The position numbers and the translations under genes are program-made. From W11650 sp963545585 (GTDB taxonomy: Bacteria > Bacillota > Clostridia > Lachnospirales > Vallitaleaceae), in the NCBI GenBank assembly GCA_963545585.1, contig CAUUKX010000001.1, forward strand, positions 27,525 to 91,524: 64,000 nucleotides of DNA, in the 5' to 3' direction. The notes beneath the pieces are model-generated. The model was given only the letters and a program-made list of their open reading frames with translations, searched no databases and was not told where the DNA came from. Of the stretch, positions 1-8,684 are shown piece after piece (position 1 is the stretch's first letter; each line of letters starts with the position of its first letter).

Positions 1-97
1 CTGCTCTTTCTTTCGCCTTTTGCCTGCCCTCGATCAGCCCTAAGAAGAACAAAGCCACTATTATAATTCCGACTACAATAATAACCATAATGTTCAT
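1..97 (-). CDS. TadB-like Tad pilus membrane protein, N-terminal fragment
   Basis: Start of a minus-strand gene that runs off the left edge. A strong AGGAGGG ribosome binding site lies 8 bases before the ATG at position 97. The 32 visible residues are one hydrophobic membrane helix followed by a charged LIEGRQKAKERA stretch. Little can be read from the fragment itself. It lies directly downstream of tadA in the same direction, where Tad operons normally carry tadB, an inner-membrane type II secretion F-domain protein of the pilus assembly platform. The identity is therefore inferred from position and the membrane-helix start. Confidence 0.55.
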   Translation of the reverse strand, partial: MNIMVIIVVGIIIVALFFLGLIEGRQKAKERA

Positions 98-108
98 ATA
101 ATACCCTC

Positions 109-1476
109 CTATATATCCAGCTCATAGCCTGCCATTTGCAGCTTCAGCCGGCTTTGCAGTTTATTGCCTGTCCGTTGGAGTCTCCCCTTGACTTTCTTTT
201 TATCTTCTGACGGCTCTTCTTCAAACCGAAACAATGGATTTAACTCAATCTGCTTGGTTTGGACATTATAGCCAAGCACTTCGCAGATTTCCAAGGTTTT
301 CCGGCTTTTATCCCGCAGCCGGCCTAAATGAATCACAATGTCCAGTGCCGATGCAATTTGCTGGCGGATTGCTTCCAAGGGAAGCTCTACCCCCATCAAA
401 ACCATTGTTTCCAAACGGCTCATCATATCGTGGACAGAGTTGGCGTGACCGGTTGACAGCGAACCATCATGCCCGGTATTCATGGCTTGCAACATATCCA
501 GCGCCTCTTCACCACGAACTTCACCGACAACAACCCGATCCGGCCGCATCCGCAGAGAGGCTTTAATCAGTTCCCGAATCGGAATATCCAGACCGGCTTC
601 TCTATTGGCGCTTTTTCTGGCTTCCAGTCGTACCAAGTTGGTAATCCCGTTAATTCTCAGCTCGGCGGCATCCTCAATCGTAATAATTCTTTCATCTTTG
701 GGGATGAAGTTGGACAACATATTTAAAAAAGTAGTTTTCCCCGAACCGGTACCACCGGATACGAAAATATTATAGCGTGCCGCTACCAGTACTTTTAAAA
801 TCTCCGCCACTTCTTCGGTAATCGAACCCCAGCGGATTAAGTCTTCTACCATCAGCGGCTTATCCGGGAATTTCCGAATCGTTAAAATCGGACCGTTTAA
901 AGCAACCGGCGGAAATACCGCATTGACCCGCGAACCATCCGCCAGTCTGGCATCGACAATCGGCGAAGACTGGTTGATTTCCCGGTTGACGCTTTCAACA
1001 ATCTTGCGAATAATTCTTTCCAGTTCTTTGCTGTTGTCAAAGCGTATGTCCAGTTCCACAATCCGGCCGGCACGCTCCACTAAAATCGGGGCAGTACCGT
1101 TGACCATGACTTCGGTTACGGTTTTGTCTTCTAAAATCGGTTGCAAAATTCCAAGGCCTCTGGTAATATTAATCAGTTCTTCAACGATATTCTTTTTCTG
1201 CTGCAAACTGTAATCCAGTCCCCGATACTGCAAATACCGATACACAATGTCCTGCACCTGCCGCCGGTATTTTTCATCTTTTTTCTTTTCAATATATTCT
1301 GGATTATTCAGCCAGTGCTCCGGCAGTCCTTTTTCCCTGTCAACAGCAATCTCGGCAGAAACATCAATCTCTAATCCGGCCAAAGTTTCAACAATCTGAC
1401 GTTTTAAGTTTTCGCGTAATTCACTATATTCTTTTTCTGCCTGTCTTTCCGCCTGTTTTGCCGCTTGCTCGTCCAT
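109..1476 (-). CDS. tadA: Tad/CpaF-type pilus assembly ATPase
   Basis: Secretion ATPase of the type II/IV family that powers assembly of Flp/Tad pili at the cytoplasmic membrane. The 455-residue length is normal for the family. Visible motifs are a Walker A loop GGTGSGKTT (about residues 241-249), an acidic box ITIEDAAELR (266-274), the Walker B-like VVVGEVRG (315-322) and the His-containing GHDGSLSTGHA (335-345). The first 70 residues are charged and helical, as in CpaF N-terminal domains. It is 9 bases downstream of the tadZ-like gene and followed by a tadB-like start, the usual Tad operon order. Confidence 0.93.
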   Translation of the reverse strand: MDEQAAKQAERQAEKEYSELRENLKRQIVETLAGLEIDVSAEIAVDREKGLPEHWLNNPEYIEKKKDEKYRRQVQDIVYRYLQYRGLDYSLQQKKNIVEELINITRGLGILQPILEDKTVTEVMVNGTAPILVERAGRIVELDIRFDNSKELERIIRKIVESVNREINQSSPIVDARLADGSRVNAVFPPVALNGPILTIRKFPDKPLMVEDLIRWGSITEEVAEILKVLVAARYNIFVSGGTGSGKTTFLNMLSNFIPKDERIITIEDAAELRINGITNLVRLEARKSANREAGLDIPIRELIKASLRMRPDRVVVGEVRGEEALDMLQAMNTGHDGSLSTGHANSVHDMMSRLETMVLMGVELPLEAIRQQIASALDIVIHLGRLRDKSRKTLEICEVLGYNVQTKQIELNPLFRFEEEPSEDKKKVKGRLQRTGNKLQSRLKLQMAGYELDI

Positions 1477-1484
1477 TTACCGCC

Positions 1485-2570
1485 CTACCTTTCCATAACT
1501 GAATAGATAAAGTTCCTCATCCGGCCGGCAATCCCCGAATCCATCGGGAAAACAACTTCTTCCCCGGCCACCGCTTTCAACTGCGGATCATAACCCAATT
1601 CACAAAAAGACTTAAAACTGCTTGGGTCAATTCCGGACTGGGATGCGCTGTGCTTGGCGGAATTAACCACTCCGTAAAGTTCAATCTGCTCCGGATAACG
1701 GCGACAAAAATACTTCATTCCTTTTTCAAACATCAACCCTTCCATATAGCCTTTGGCGCCAATACAAAAGACATAATCGCTTTGTTCAATCCAGTGCCGC
1801 CGAAAAAAAACCTCCGCAATCGACAAATCCAAAACTATATATTCATAGTCCGTTTCTTTTTGCAGCAACTCCAAAAACTTTTGCCAGTCCTCGGTTTCAA
1901 CCGCCGCTTTATCTTCCGGTGATTCCAAGCCAATTAAATAGTGAAGATTGGTCTGCGGATTTTTCGCAGTCAATTGATTCAGTTCATAGCGGATGGCCGC
2001 CGTCATATCCGCTCCCGTAAAGAGCTGTTCCAAAGAACCAGTCGCTTCCGCTGCTCCGTAGAGCAGCCGCCGGTCATTAAAATCCTCTAACGGAACAAAC
2101 AGCACCCGCTTGCCCATTTCCGCCAGAATATTGGCTGTCAAAAGCGCAATGCTGGTTTTGCCGCTCCCGCCGGTCGGTGAGAAAAAGCTGACTACTTTCG
2201 TCTTTTTCTGATCGCGGGAAACGGAAATTAAGTTTTGAGTTTTGGCATAAAGACTTATCACTTCATGATAAATTTCATCCAAGGCCACTAATTTACTTAC
2301 TTTATAAAAATCCTGATATTCAGCGGGAATTACGCCAGCATACAATAATACCACCACATGCGCCGCTAATTGTTCTTTTAATACCGCATAATTCTCCGGC
2401 GTGGTCAGCACCATTTTGTAATTGGCTAATTGCTGTTTAGACATAGCCTGACAACCTGCCACGCCCGTCACCACATCAACATTCATCAAAGCGTCCTGCG
2501 CCTGAAAATATTGCTGCAAATTTTGGGCAAACCGCAAGTTTTCGTCTATTAATAAAATGCTTTTATTCAT
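1485..2570 (-). CDS. tadZ: TadZ/CpaE-like pilus-localising ATPase
   Basis: A 361-residue protein with a receiver-like N-terminal domain (MNKSILLIDEN..., residues 1-110) and a MinD/ParA-type P-loop ATPase domain beginning near residue 125. The deviant Walker A motif is SPTGGSGKTS (131-140), with a Walker B-like EYIVLDLS further on. TadZ/CpaE proteins place the Tad pilus machine in the cell and interact with TadA. The N-terminal domain has no clear phospho-acceptor pocket, as is common for atypical receiver domains of this family. It is the first visible gene of the minus-strand pilus operon. Confidence 0.85.
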   Translation of the reverse strand: MNKSILLIDENLRFAQNLQQYFQAQDALMNVDVVTGVAGCQAMSKQQLANYKMVLTTPENYAVLKEQLAAHVVVLLYAGVIPAEYQDFYKVSKLVALDEIYHEVISLYAKTQNLISVSRDQKKTKVVSFFSPTGGSGKTSIALLTANILAEMGKRVLFVPLEDFNDRRLLYGAAEATGSLEQLFTGADMTAAIRYELNQLTAKNPQTNLHYLIGLESPEDKAAVETEDWQKFLELLQKETDYEYIVLDLSIAEVFFRRHWIEQSDYVFCIGAKGYMEGLMFEKGMKYFCRRYPEQIELYGVVNSAKHSASQSGIDPSSFKSFCELGYDPQLKAVAGEEVVFPMDSGIAGRMRNFIYSVMER

Positions 2571-2797
2571 AGCAACAACTCCTCTCCCTCTTTAATTGTT
2601 ATCAGATATGATTTATGATTTGATTTTTTTATTTCTCTCTCTATAATTTCTGCATAGACATTCTTCCATCCATGTTTAGATGAATTTTAACATCTTTTGA
2701 CAGAAAAGTCAATAAAAAGCGGACACTTATTTTACCATTTATAAATTTTTATTGGAATGTCTTAACGGAATTAGAATAATTTTCAGGTAAGTCTATC

Positions 2798-2865
2798 GTT
2801 ATGCTGTTCAAAAAAATCTGCTTTTGCAGGCATCACCTCATATAACAATCCGCTTATCAAACCAT
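2798..2865. repeat. Dispersed host repeat, copy 1
   Basis: The stretch around CTTTTGCAGG, with a TATAACA core and CCGCTTATC, aligns with the copy at 4167-4262 (TTCAAAAA, TTGCTTTTGCAGG, TATAACAT). Through that copy it aligns with the repeat arms that flank the prophage. It is intergenic and a rather diverged copy. Confidence 0.5.
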
Positions 2866-2871
2866 AACAAA

Positions 2872-2923
2872 AAGGATACCTTCCGGCTTTACGCTTTAGC
2901 ACAAAATAACGGACGGTATCCTT
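2872..2923 (-). terminator. Rho-independent terminator of thiI
   Basis: A stem of about 13 bp with one mismatch (AAGGATACC / GGTATCCTT extended by TCCG / CGGA) and a loop of about 24 bases. Read on the minus strand it is followed by TTTTTG. It lies about 40 bases downstream of the thiI stop codon. Confidence 0.75.
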
Positions 2924-2963
2924 CTTTTCTTGTATCGTTTTGCCTTTGCATCAGGAAAAAGCT

Positions 2964-4154
2964 CTACTTCTCCCCTTTCGGGTAAATCGCAATAACCTCT
3001 GCCCCAGCAATCGCCTTGTCAATTTTTTCCGCCATGCCTCCTAAGTTTTTTTCCGAGCGTTCAATCCGCTCCAGCACGGGCTTGGTTACCGGATGCTTGG
3101 CCACAAAAATGGTACAGCAGTCCTCATACGGCAGAATCGAGGTTTCAAATGTGCCGATTTGCTCGGCAATCTTAATGATATCCGTTTTATCAAAGGCAAT
3201 CAAAGGCCGAAAAACCGGAAGTTTCGTGGCGGCGTTGGTCACACTCAGGCTTTGAATGGTCTGGCTCGCCACCTGACCGACGCTTTCACCGGTGACAATG
3301 GCAATGCTGCCGGTTTGTTCGGCAATTTTTTCAGTAATCACCATCATAATCCGGCGCATAATAATGGTCAGTTCCTCATGCGGACATTTTTCATAAATAT
3401 CCAGCTGAATATCGGTAAACGGCACCACATAAAGCTTGAGCCTGCCGGTATACTCCGAAAAAATCCGGGCCAGCTCCACCACCTTATCTTTCGCCCTTTC
3501 ACTGGTATACGGCGGTGAATGAAAATAGACGGCGTTCAGCTCAACGCCGCGCTTGGCAATCATATAGGCCGCTACCGGGCTGTCAATCCCGCCGGACAGC
3601 ATCAAAGTCGCTTTGCCGCTGCACCCAATCGGCAGTCCTCCTAGGCCCTCCGCCATTTTGGAATAAATATAGGTATGCCCCCGCAGCTCAACATAAATCC
3701 GTTCCTGCGGCTGGTGAACGTCCACTTTCAAATCCGGGAACTCCGCCAAGAGCTCTGCCCCTAATTTAGCAGCCACTTCCATGGAATTATACGGAAAGGA
3801 CTTATCTGCTCTCTTGGCTTCTACCTTAAAGGTAAAGTCCCTCTGCGGAAAAGTTGTCCGCACATATTCCTTGACATTTTCCGCCAAGGCCGCATAATCG
3901 CCCCGGTCATAAACTTTAACCTCACCGACCTGCAAAATACCAAATACCTTTTGGATCGCTGCAATAATCCGGTCAGCCGGAACCTCCGGCGACTGACTCT
4001 CGACAAACAGCCGTCCCTGATCCTTTGACACCGTAAACTCGCCCAGCTTATCCAGCTTCCACTGAATCCGGTCGCGCAGCTGATTGATAAATAAATATCG
4101 GTTTTTCCCTTTAATGGCAATCTCGCCATATTTCACTAAAAATGCCGTGCGCAT
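2964..4154 (-). CDS. thiI: tRNA 4-thiouridine synthase ThiI
   Basis: ThiI adenylates U8 of tRNA and transfers sulfur to it; in some bacteria it also supplies sulfur for the thiamine thiazole. The protein (396 residues from the chosen start) has the ferredoxin-like/THUMP N-terminal region and a PP-loop SGGIDS (about 187-192) in LMLSGGIDSPVAAYMIAKRG. It lacks the C-terminal rhodanese domain of enterobacterial ThiI, as is usual in Bacillota, so sulfur probably comes directly from the cysteine desulfurase encoded upstream. The ATG at 4154 (MRTAFLVKYGE) is preferred over one 12 bases upstream because a GGGAG ribosome binding site sits at the right distance before it. Confidence 0.93.
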   Translation of the reverse strand: MRTAFLVKYGEIAIKGKNRYLFINQLRDRIQWKLDKLGEFTVSKDQGRLFVESQSPEVPADRIIAAIQKVFGILQVGEVKVYDRGDYAALAENVKEYVRTTFPQRDFTFKVEAKRADKSFPYNSMEVAAKLGAELLAEFPDLKVDVHQPQERIYVELRGHTYIYSKMAEGLGGLPIGCSGKATLMLSGGIDSPVAAYMIAKRGVELNAVYFHSPPYTSERAKDKVVELARIFSEYTGRLKLYVVPFTDIQLDIYEKCPHEELTIIMRRIMMVITEKIAEQTGSIAIVTGESVGQVASQTIQSLSVTNAATKLPVFRPLIAFDKTDIIKIAEQIGTFETSILPYEDCCTIFVAKHPVTKPVLERIERSEKNLGGMAEKIDKAIAGAEVIAIYPKGEK

Positions 4155-4166
4155 AGTTTCTCCCAT

Positions 4167-4262
4167 CTGTTCACAGTTCAGGCAAGCAGATTGCTATACC
4201 AATCTTCAAAAATCTTGCTTTTGCAGGAAGTATCAAGTATAACATCTATTTGCATATCGTTT
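4167..4262. repeat. Dispersed host repeat, copy 2
   Basis: Begins ACAGTTCAGGCAAGCAGA, identical to the first 18 bases of the left prophage-flanking arm at 14069. It ends with a TTGCTTTTGCAGG...AGTATCAAG...CTATTTGC stretch matching the right arm (58695-58735). The two halves are imperfect reverse complements, so the copy can fold on itself. It lies between thiI and the Rpn gene. Confidence 0.65.
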
Positions 4263-4297
4263 AGAAACTTAAATTTCGAAAATTCTCTTTCCAACTG

Positions 4298-5203
4298 TTA
4301 CAGTTCTGCAATCTGCTCAGCAGTCAAACCAGTATATTTTATAATTGAGGAAGCCGACATACCATCGGCCTTCATATTACGGGCGGCTTGAAACATGCGT
4401 TGTTCACCAATAAGGATTCCTTCCTTACGGCCTTTTTCCTCTCCACCGGCAATCAGCCAAGCCCGATCACAGGCGTGGCGAAATTCTTCTTCGTATTTTA
4501 GACGCTCTTCCTTACTGCTAAAGAATTGATTCATTATCGTATTGGCGTATTCCATGATCTTGTTCTCCTTTCCCAGTCTTTCACGAACTTTTCTATCATC
4601 GGTTTGAATAAAATGCAGCCATTTTTCTAAATCTGTACTATCCGTTTCCTTTAATCTCGTTAAATCCAAAAAATGAAATTCCAAGTCATCGCCAAACGGC
4701 TGGTAATCCTTAACATTTAGCACCCGATAAATTGAATGAATCTCTGCCGCCAGTGGAAAACTTTCATTTAAAATACTGATATGAATACACGGATTTAATA
4801 ATTTATAAATTTCACCATGCCTCAAACTTTCTAAATATCGGCTTCCCCAGTAAAAATAAGTTCGCTTTTCATAATCACCCTGCCAAGCATTCTGCATTTC
4901 AATACTGATTTTCTTTCCACTTTTTAACGTTAGCTTGATATCTAAAATCCCCATTTTCTGACGATCATAGCGATTACCCACGGTCGGATTTTCAATCACA
5001 ATATCCTTAAACTCACTTTCATTTACTTCCAATACTGCCGAAAGAAAGTTCTGCAAGATAATGATATTCTCTTGCCGCCCAAACAATTTTTTAAAGGCAT
5101 AATCATTACGGGCGGTAAAGCGCATAGCATCAACATCTTCCTGATTTTCAAGATCTGCCGCCGCTGTTTTTATTCCATGTTTTCTATTCTCATGCTTTGT
5201 CAT
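4298..5203 (-). CDS. Rpn-family PD-(D/E)XK recombination-promoting nuclease
   Basis: A 301-residue protein of the Rpn/'PD-(D/E)XK transposase' family. It opens with the family hallmark RFTARNDYAFKKLFG (residues 28-42). A nuclease core follows, with D in MGILDIKLT and E-x-Q in KISIEMQNA, the D...ExQ arrangement of these enzymes. Rpn proteins are DNA endonucleases that stimulate RecA-independent recombination; many are found in mobile or highly duplicated gene sets. A good AAAGGAG site precedes the ATG. The gene interrupts what is usually a direct cysteine desulfurase-thiI pair. Confidence 0.85.
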   Translation of the reverse strand: MTKHENRKHGIKTAAADLENQEDVDAMRFTARNDYAFKKLFGRQENIIILQNFLSAVLEVNESEFKDIVIENPTVGNRYDRQKMGILDIKLTLKSGKKISIEMQNAWQGDYEKRTYFYWGSRYLESLRHGEIYKLLNPCIHISILNESFPLAAEIHSIYRVLNVKDYQPFGDDLEFHFLDLTRLKETDSTDLEKWLHFIQTDDRKVRERLGKENKIMEYANTIMNQFFSSKEERLKYEEEFRHACDRAWLIAGGEEKGRKEGILIGEQRMFQAARNMKADGMSASSIIKYTGLTAEQIAEL

Positions 5204-5378
5204 TTCTTTCTCCTTTTATTATACTAAAATATTTTTCTCCCGACAATAAGGCTGTTATAAATATTTTAGCAAAAAGGAAAATGAAAGTCGTCCGCTAATT
5301 GTGGAATCTAATTAAAAATAAATTTAAAAACAATTAGAAGACGGTTAAAATAACTATGGAATTTACCGCTTCTAAAAA

Positions 5379-6527
5379 TCACTTGCGAACAAAACGCCGC
5401 AGCTGCCGAACTTTTTGGCTGATTAGCCCGGCTGCCTGCAAAACATCGGCTTCTTCCGTCTGGTAGCCTAAACTGATGCGAATACTGCCCTCTGGATAAG
5501 GCGCACCGAGCGCAGCAATCACATGGGATACCCGGTTCTTGCGGGACTGACAGGCCGAACCGGTACTGATATAGACGCCCTCTTCCTCCAGTGCATGCAG
5601 CAGCACTTCCGCCCGAATATCAGGAAAACCTAAGTTAAAGATATACGGACTGGACTGCACCAGCGGCGTATTCAGCACAAAATCGGTTTCCGCCTCGGCA
5701 AGCGCCTGCAAAAAGCTCTGCCGCAGCGCCGCCGTCCGCCGATAATTTTCATCCAGCCGCTCGGCTGCCAGTGTCGCTGCCACCTCAAACGCCCGCACTG
5801 CCGGATAATTTTCCGTGCCCGGCCGCAAACCGGCTTGATGCCTGCCGCCGAAAAAGAGCGGCTCTAATTTCGTTCCCTTTTTAACATATAAAACGCCAAT
5901 CCCCTTGGGAGCGCCGATTTTATGCCCGCCCAAGGAAATTAAATCCATCTGCTCCGGCGGCGGCAGCTTAATTTTGCCGAATGCCTGCACCCAATCGGAA
6001 TGGAACAGCGTTCTGGGGTTCGTGGCTTTAACAGCTGCGGCCGCAGAAACTATATCCTGACAGACACCGGTTTCATTATTGACCGCCATCACACTGACTA
6101 AAATTGTTTCCGGCCTGACCTTAGCAGCCAGCTCCGCCAAATCAATCCTTCCCTCACGGCTAACCGGCAAAAATTCGGCAGCAAAACCTTCTTTTTCTAA
6201 CTGCCGCACCGTTTCCAAAACCGACGGGTGCTCAATCGCCGTCGTCAGAATATGCCCGCCGCTGCGGCGGTTTGCTCTAACTGCTCCTAACACTGCTAAA
6301 TTATTGGATTCAGTTCCGCCGGAAGTAAAAAAAATCTCGGAAGCAGATACTCCCAAGATTGCCGCCAGACGTTCCCGGCTGCTGGTGATTTTTTTCTCGA
6401 CCGCATAACCTTTGTTATGGAGCGAGGATGGATTGGCATAATCCTGTCGGTACGCCCGATCCATTTCCGCCAGCACTTCAGCCAGAACCGGCATGGTGGC
6501 GGCATTGTCTAAATAAATTTCTCTCAT
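5379..6527 (-). CDS. Cysteine desulfurase (IscS/NifS family)
   Basis: PLP enzyme that removes sulfur from cysteine to form a protein persulfide used for Fe-S clusters and tRNA thiolation. The 382 residues show the start REIYLDNAATMPV, the PLP lysine K203 in SLGGHKIGAPKG, a His in AIEHPSV and the persulfide Cys326 in STGSACQSRK. The short loop before the Cys and the presence of thiI downstream suggest it is the sulfur donor for ThiI, though a general Fe-S role is not excluded. It follows cheY with a 9-base gap in the same direction. Confidence 0.9.
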   Translation of the reverse strand: MREIYLDNAATMPVLAEVLAEMDRAYRQDYANPSSLHNKGYAVEKKITSSRERLAAILGVSASEIFFTSGGTESNNLAVLGAVRANRRSGGHILTTAIEHPSVLETVRQLEKEGFAAEFLPVSREGRIDLAELAAKVRPETILVSVMAVNNETGVCQDIVSAAAAVKATNPRTLFHSDWVQAFGKIKLPPPEQMDLISLGGHKIGAPKGIGVLYVKKGTKLEPLFFGGRHQAGLRPGTENYPAVRAFEVAATLAAERLDENYRRTAALRQSFLQALAEAETDFVLNTPLVQSSPYIFNLGFPDIRAEVLLHALEEEGVYISTGSACQSRKNRVSHVIAALGAPYPEGSIRISLGYQTEEADVLQAAGLISQKVRQLRRFVRK

Positions 6528-6536
6528 GGCTGCGCC

Positions 6537-6902
6537 TTATTTGCTGAGAGCGTTTTCAATCGCCTCAATCACTCTCGGTTTTTGGAACGGCTTAACCACG
6601 AAATCTTTGGCTCCGGCTTTAATAGCGTCAACGACCATCGCCTGCTGCCCCATAGCCGAACACATAATCACTTTCGCTTTCGGACAAACTTCTATAATTT
6701 TCGGCAGCGCTTCCACCCCATCCATGACCGGCATGGTGATATCGAGCGTAACTACATCCGGCTGCAGCTCCTTGGCCTTTTGGACGGCTTCTTCGCCGTT
6801 ACCGGCCTCGCCGACTACTTCCATTCCTTCTTCCTCCAGCATTTTTTTTAATACCGTTCTCATAAAAACGGCATCGTCTACAATTACTACCTTTGTTGCC
6901 AT
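6537..6902 (-). CDS. cheY: CheY-type single-domain response regulator
   Basis: A 121-residue receiver domain without an output domain. It shows the acidic pair D9/D10 (VVIVDDAVFMRT), the phospho-acceptor D54 in VTLDITMPVMDG, and the conserved Lys in DFVVKPFQKPR. It would be phosphorylated by a CheA-like kinase and act by protein binding, usually on the flagellar switch. It overlaps the end of rsmE by 16 bases, so it is translated with the rRNA methylase and chaperone genes. No other chemotaxis gene is visible here. An ortholog role in pilus or other motility is possible. Confidence 0.9.
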   Translation of the reverse strand: MATKVVIVDDAVFMRTVLKKMLEEEGMEVVGEAGNGEEAVQKAKELQPDVVTLDITMPVMDGVEALPKIIEVCPKAKVIMCSAMGQQAMVVDAIKAGAKDFVVKPFQKPRVIEAIENALSK

Positions 6903-7648
6903 TCCATATCCTCCTCAATCATAATTGAAAGCATGGCCAAAAACACCATACCGGCCGTTTCCGTCCTTAATACCCTTTTGCCCAAAGTAACTATCCGCTG
7001 ATTTGCTAACTGCATCAGGCTTTGTGTTTCTTCCGGGGAAAAGCCGCCCTCCGGGCCAATTATACAGCCCACCCGCGCCGCTTTTTTAACCGCTCCGAGC
7101 GCCTGTCTGGTCGCAGCAATTCCCTCAGCCGCTTCATGCGGCACAAAAAAATCCTGATACTGCGCCGCCGCCATCAGTGCCTGCCGAAAAGAAATCGGCT
7201 GATGTACCACCGGTACGATATCCCGACCGGACTGCTTGGCTGCGCTTTCAGCAATCTTATTCCAGCGCTCTGTTTTTTTAGCGGCCGTTTTCGCATCTAT
7301 CTTTGAAACACTGCGTTTCATGGCAACCGGATAAATATCGGAAACGCCTAATTCGACGCATTTCTGAATAATCCATTCCATTTTTTCCTGCTTGGGCAAA
7401 CCTTGAAATAAGCTGACCGAAACCGGCAATTCCACAAAGCTCCGCTGAATATCCTCAATCCGGCAAATAATTTCAGCATCACCGCTTTCTTCTATTATAC
7501 AATAATAGTCCGTCCCTTGTCCATCTTTTATCAAAATTTCCTGCCCTTTTTTTAAACGCAGCACATGCCGGACATGATGGCAGTTTTCACCCGTCAGACA
7601 AATCGTTGCCTCGCCGATTTGTTCCGGCTCCACAAAAAACTTATGCAT
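6887..7648 (-). CDS. rsmE: 16S rRNA m3U1498 methyltransferase RsmE
   Basis: A 253-residue SPOUT-class methyltransferase that uses SAM to methylate U1498 of 16S rRNA. It shows the N-terminal PUA-like region (MHKFFVEPEQIGE, GENCHHVRHVLRLKKGQ) and the C-terminal knot motifs IIGPEGGFSPEE and TLGKRVLRTETAG, which are diagnostic. It overlaps the end of prmA by 8 bases, matching the conserved dnaJ-prmA-rsmE order in Bacillota. Confidence 0.95.
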   Translation of the reverse strand: MHKFFVEPEQIGEATICLTGENCHHVRHVLRLKKGQEILIKDGQGTDYYCIIEESGDAEIICRIEDIQRSFVELPVSVSLFQGLPKQEKMEWIIQKCVELGVSDIYPVAMKRSVSKIDAKTAAKKTERWNKIAESAAKQSGRDIVPVVHQPISFRQALMAAAQYQDFFVPHEAAEGIAATRQALGAVKKAARVGCIIGPEGGFSPEETQSLMQLANQRIVTLGKRVLRTETAGMVFLAMLSIMIEEDMEWQQR

Positions 7649-8549
7649 GCGCCGCCACCATCCGCCATTCCCCCTTTTCAGTGGTTTCTATGACTGTCAG
7701 CCCCGCCTCCGTCAAAGCGCACTGAACCATATCTGTTTTATCGGCAATAATCCCGGAAGTAATGAAGATTCCCTGCGGATTTAAAAATTTTTTTACATCT
7801 TTGGCCAAAAGACAAATCACATCCGCCAAAATATTGGCAACAACAATATCGTATGTTCCGCTCACGCCATCGGTTAAATTACCGGCCCTGACCTGGACCC
7901 GGCGGCTGACATCGTTATAGTCCACATTTTCCTTAGCGACCTTAACGGCATTTTCATCCAAATCTATCGCCAGCACTTCAGCTGCGCCCAATTTGGCCGC
8001 AGCAATCGCCAAAATTCCCGAACCCGTGCCGACATCCAGCACATGATTGCCGGTTTTGCCATACTTTTCCAGCGCCCGCAGACAAAGCTCCGTCGTTTCA
8101 TGCGTACCAGAGCCGAAGGCCATGCCCGGATCCAACCCGATATTGATGGCATAGCTTTCATCCGGCTGCTCCCAAATCGGATAAATATAAATATGCTCGC
8201 CAGCCGCAAAGCCATGATAATACTGTTTCCAGTTATTGGCCCAATCCTCGTCCCGAACCGTCTCCTGCGCAAACACTATTTTTTCACCCAAAAAAGGACG
8301 GAGAAATGCTTTGATTTCCTCCGCTTTGGCCGCGCTATTCTCCGGCAGATAAAAATCAACCGGAATCTCCTCCTGCTTTTGATTCCATTCTTCCGGCAAA
8401 ATATCAACAAACATCGCTTGGCAGTCGGCCTCAGTCAGAGAGTGCTCGCCGACCTCTATGCCCTGCAAATAAGGAATATCCGTCAGTACTGCCGTTACAA
8501 TATCCAGTTTTTCCGCCGGAACAGCTACCGTATACTTAATCCAGTTCAT
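7641..8549 (-). CDS. prmA: Ribosomal protein L11 methyltransferase PrmA
   Basis: SAM-dependent methyltransferase that trimethylates ribosomal protein L11. The 302 residues contain an N-terminal substrate-recognition domain. The catalytic domain shows the SAM motif VLDVGTGSGILAIAAAK and the family motifs DPGMAFGSGTHETT and VVANILADVI. It lies between dnaJ and rsmE, as in many Bacillota chaperone operons. Confidence 0.96.
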   Translation of the reverse strand: MNWIKYTVAVPAEKLDIVTAVLTDIPYLQGIEVGEHSLTEADCQAMFVDILPEEWNQKQEEIPVDFYLPENSAAKAEEIKAFLRPFLGEKIVFAQETVRDEDWANNWKQYYHGFAAGEHIYIYPIWEQPDESYAINIGLDPGMAFGSGTHETTELCLRALEKYGKTGNHVLDVGTGSGILAIAAAKLGAAEVLAIDLDENAVKVAKENVDYNDVSRRVQVRAGNLTDGVSGTYDIVVANILADVICLLAKDVKKFLNPQGIFITSGIIADKTDMVQCALTEAGLTVIETTEKGEWRMVAAHA

Positions 8550-8612
8550 ATTTTTTCTCTTTCTGCCAATTCTCAGCTAATGTGCAGGCAAGCGAAACCA
8601 ATAGATAATTAA

Positions 8613-8656
8613 ACTTGATATGCCCTTGAAGAACAAACTCTCCAAGCATATCAAGT
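8613..8656 (-). terminator. Hairpin between dnaJ and prmA
   Basis: An 11-bp perfect stem (ACTTGATATGC / GCATATCAAGT) with a 22-base loop in the dnaJ-prmA gap. It could act as a partial terminator or mRNA processing site downstream of dnaJ. Read on the minus strand only a short TTTAATTA tail follows, so termination would be weak. Confidence 0.5.
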
Positions 8657-8684
8657 CTGATTATATCCTTGCCCAAGCTGTAAA

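Larger units (their letters stand above)
2571..2963. other. 393-bp intergenic region, tad / thiI
   Basis: AT-rich DNA between the start of tadZ and the end of thiI. It must contain the tad operon promoter, but no consensus -35/-10 pair stands out. The right half holds a copy of the dispersed host repeat and a hairpin terminator for thiI, both listed separately. No gene is seen. Confidence 0.6.
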
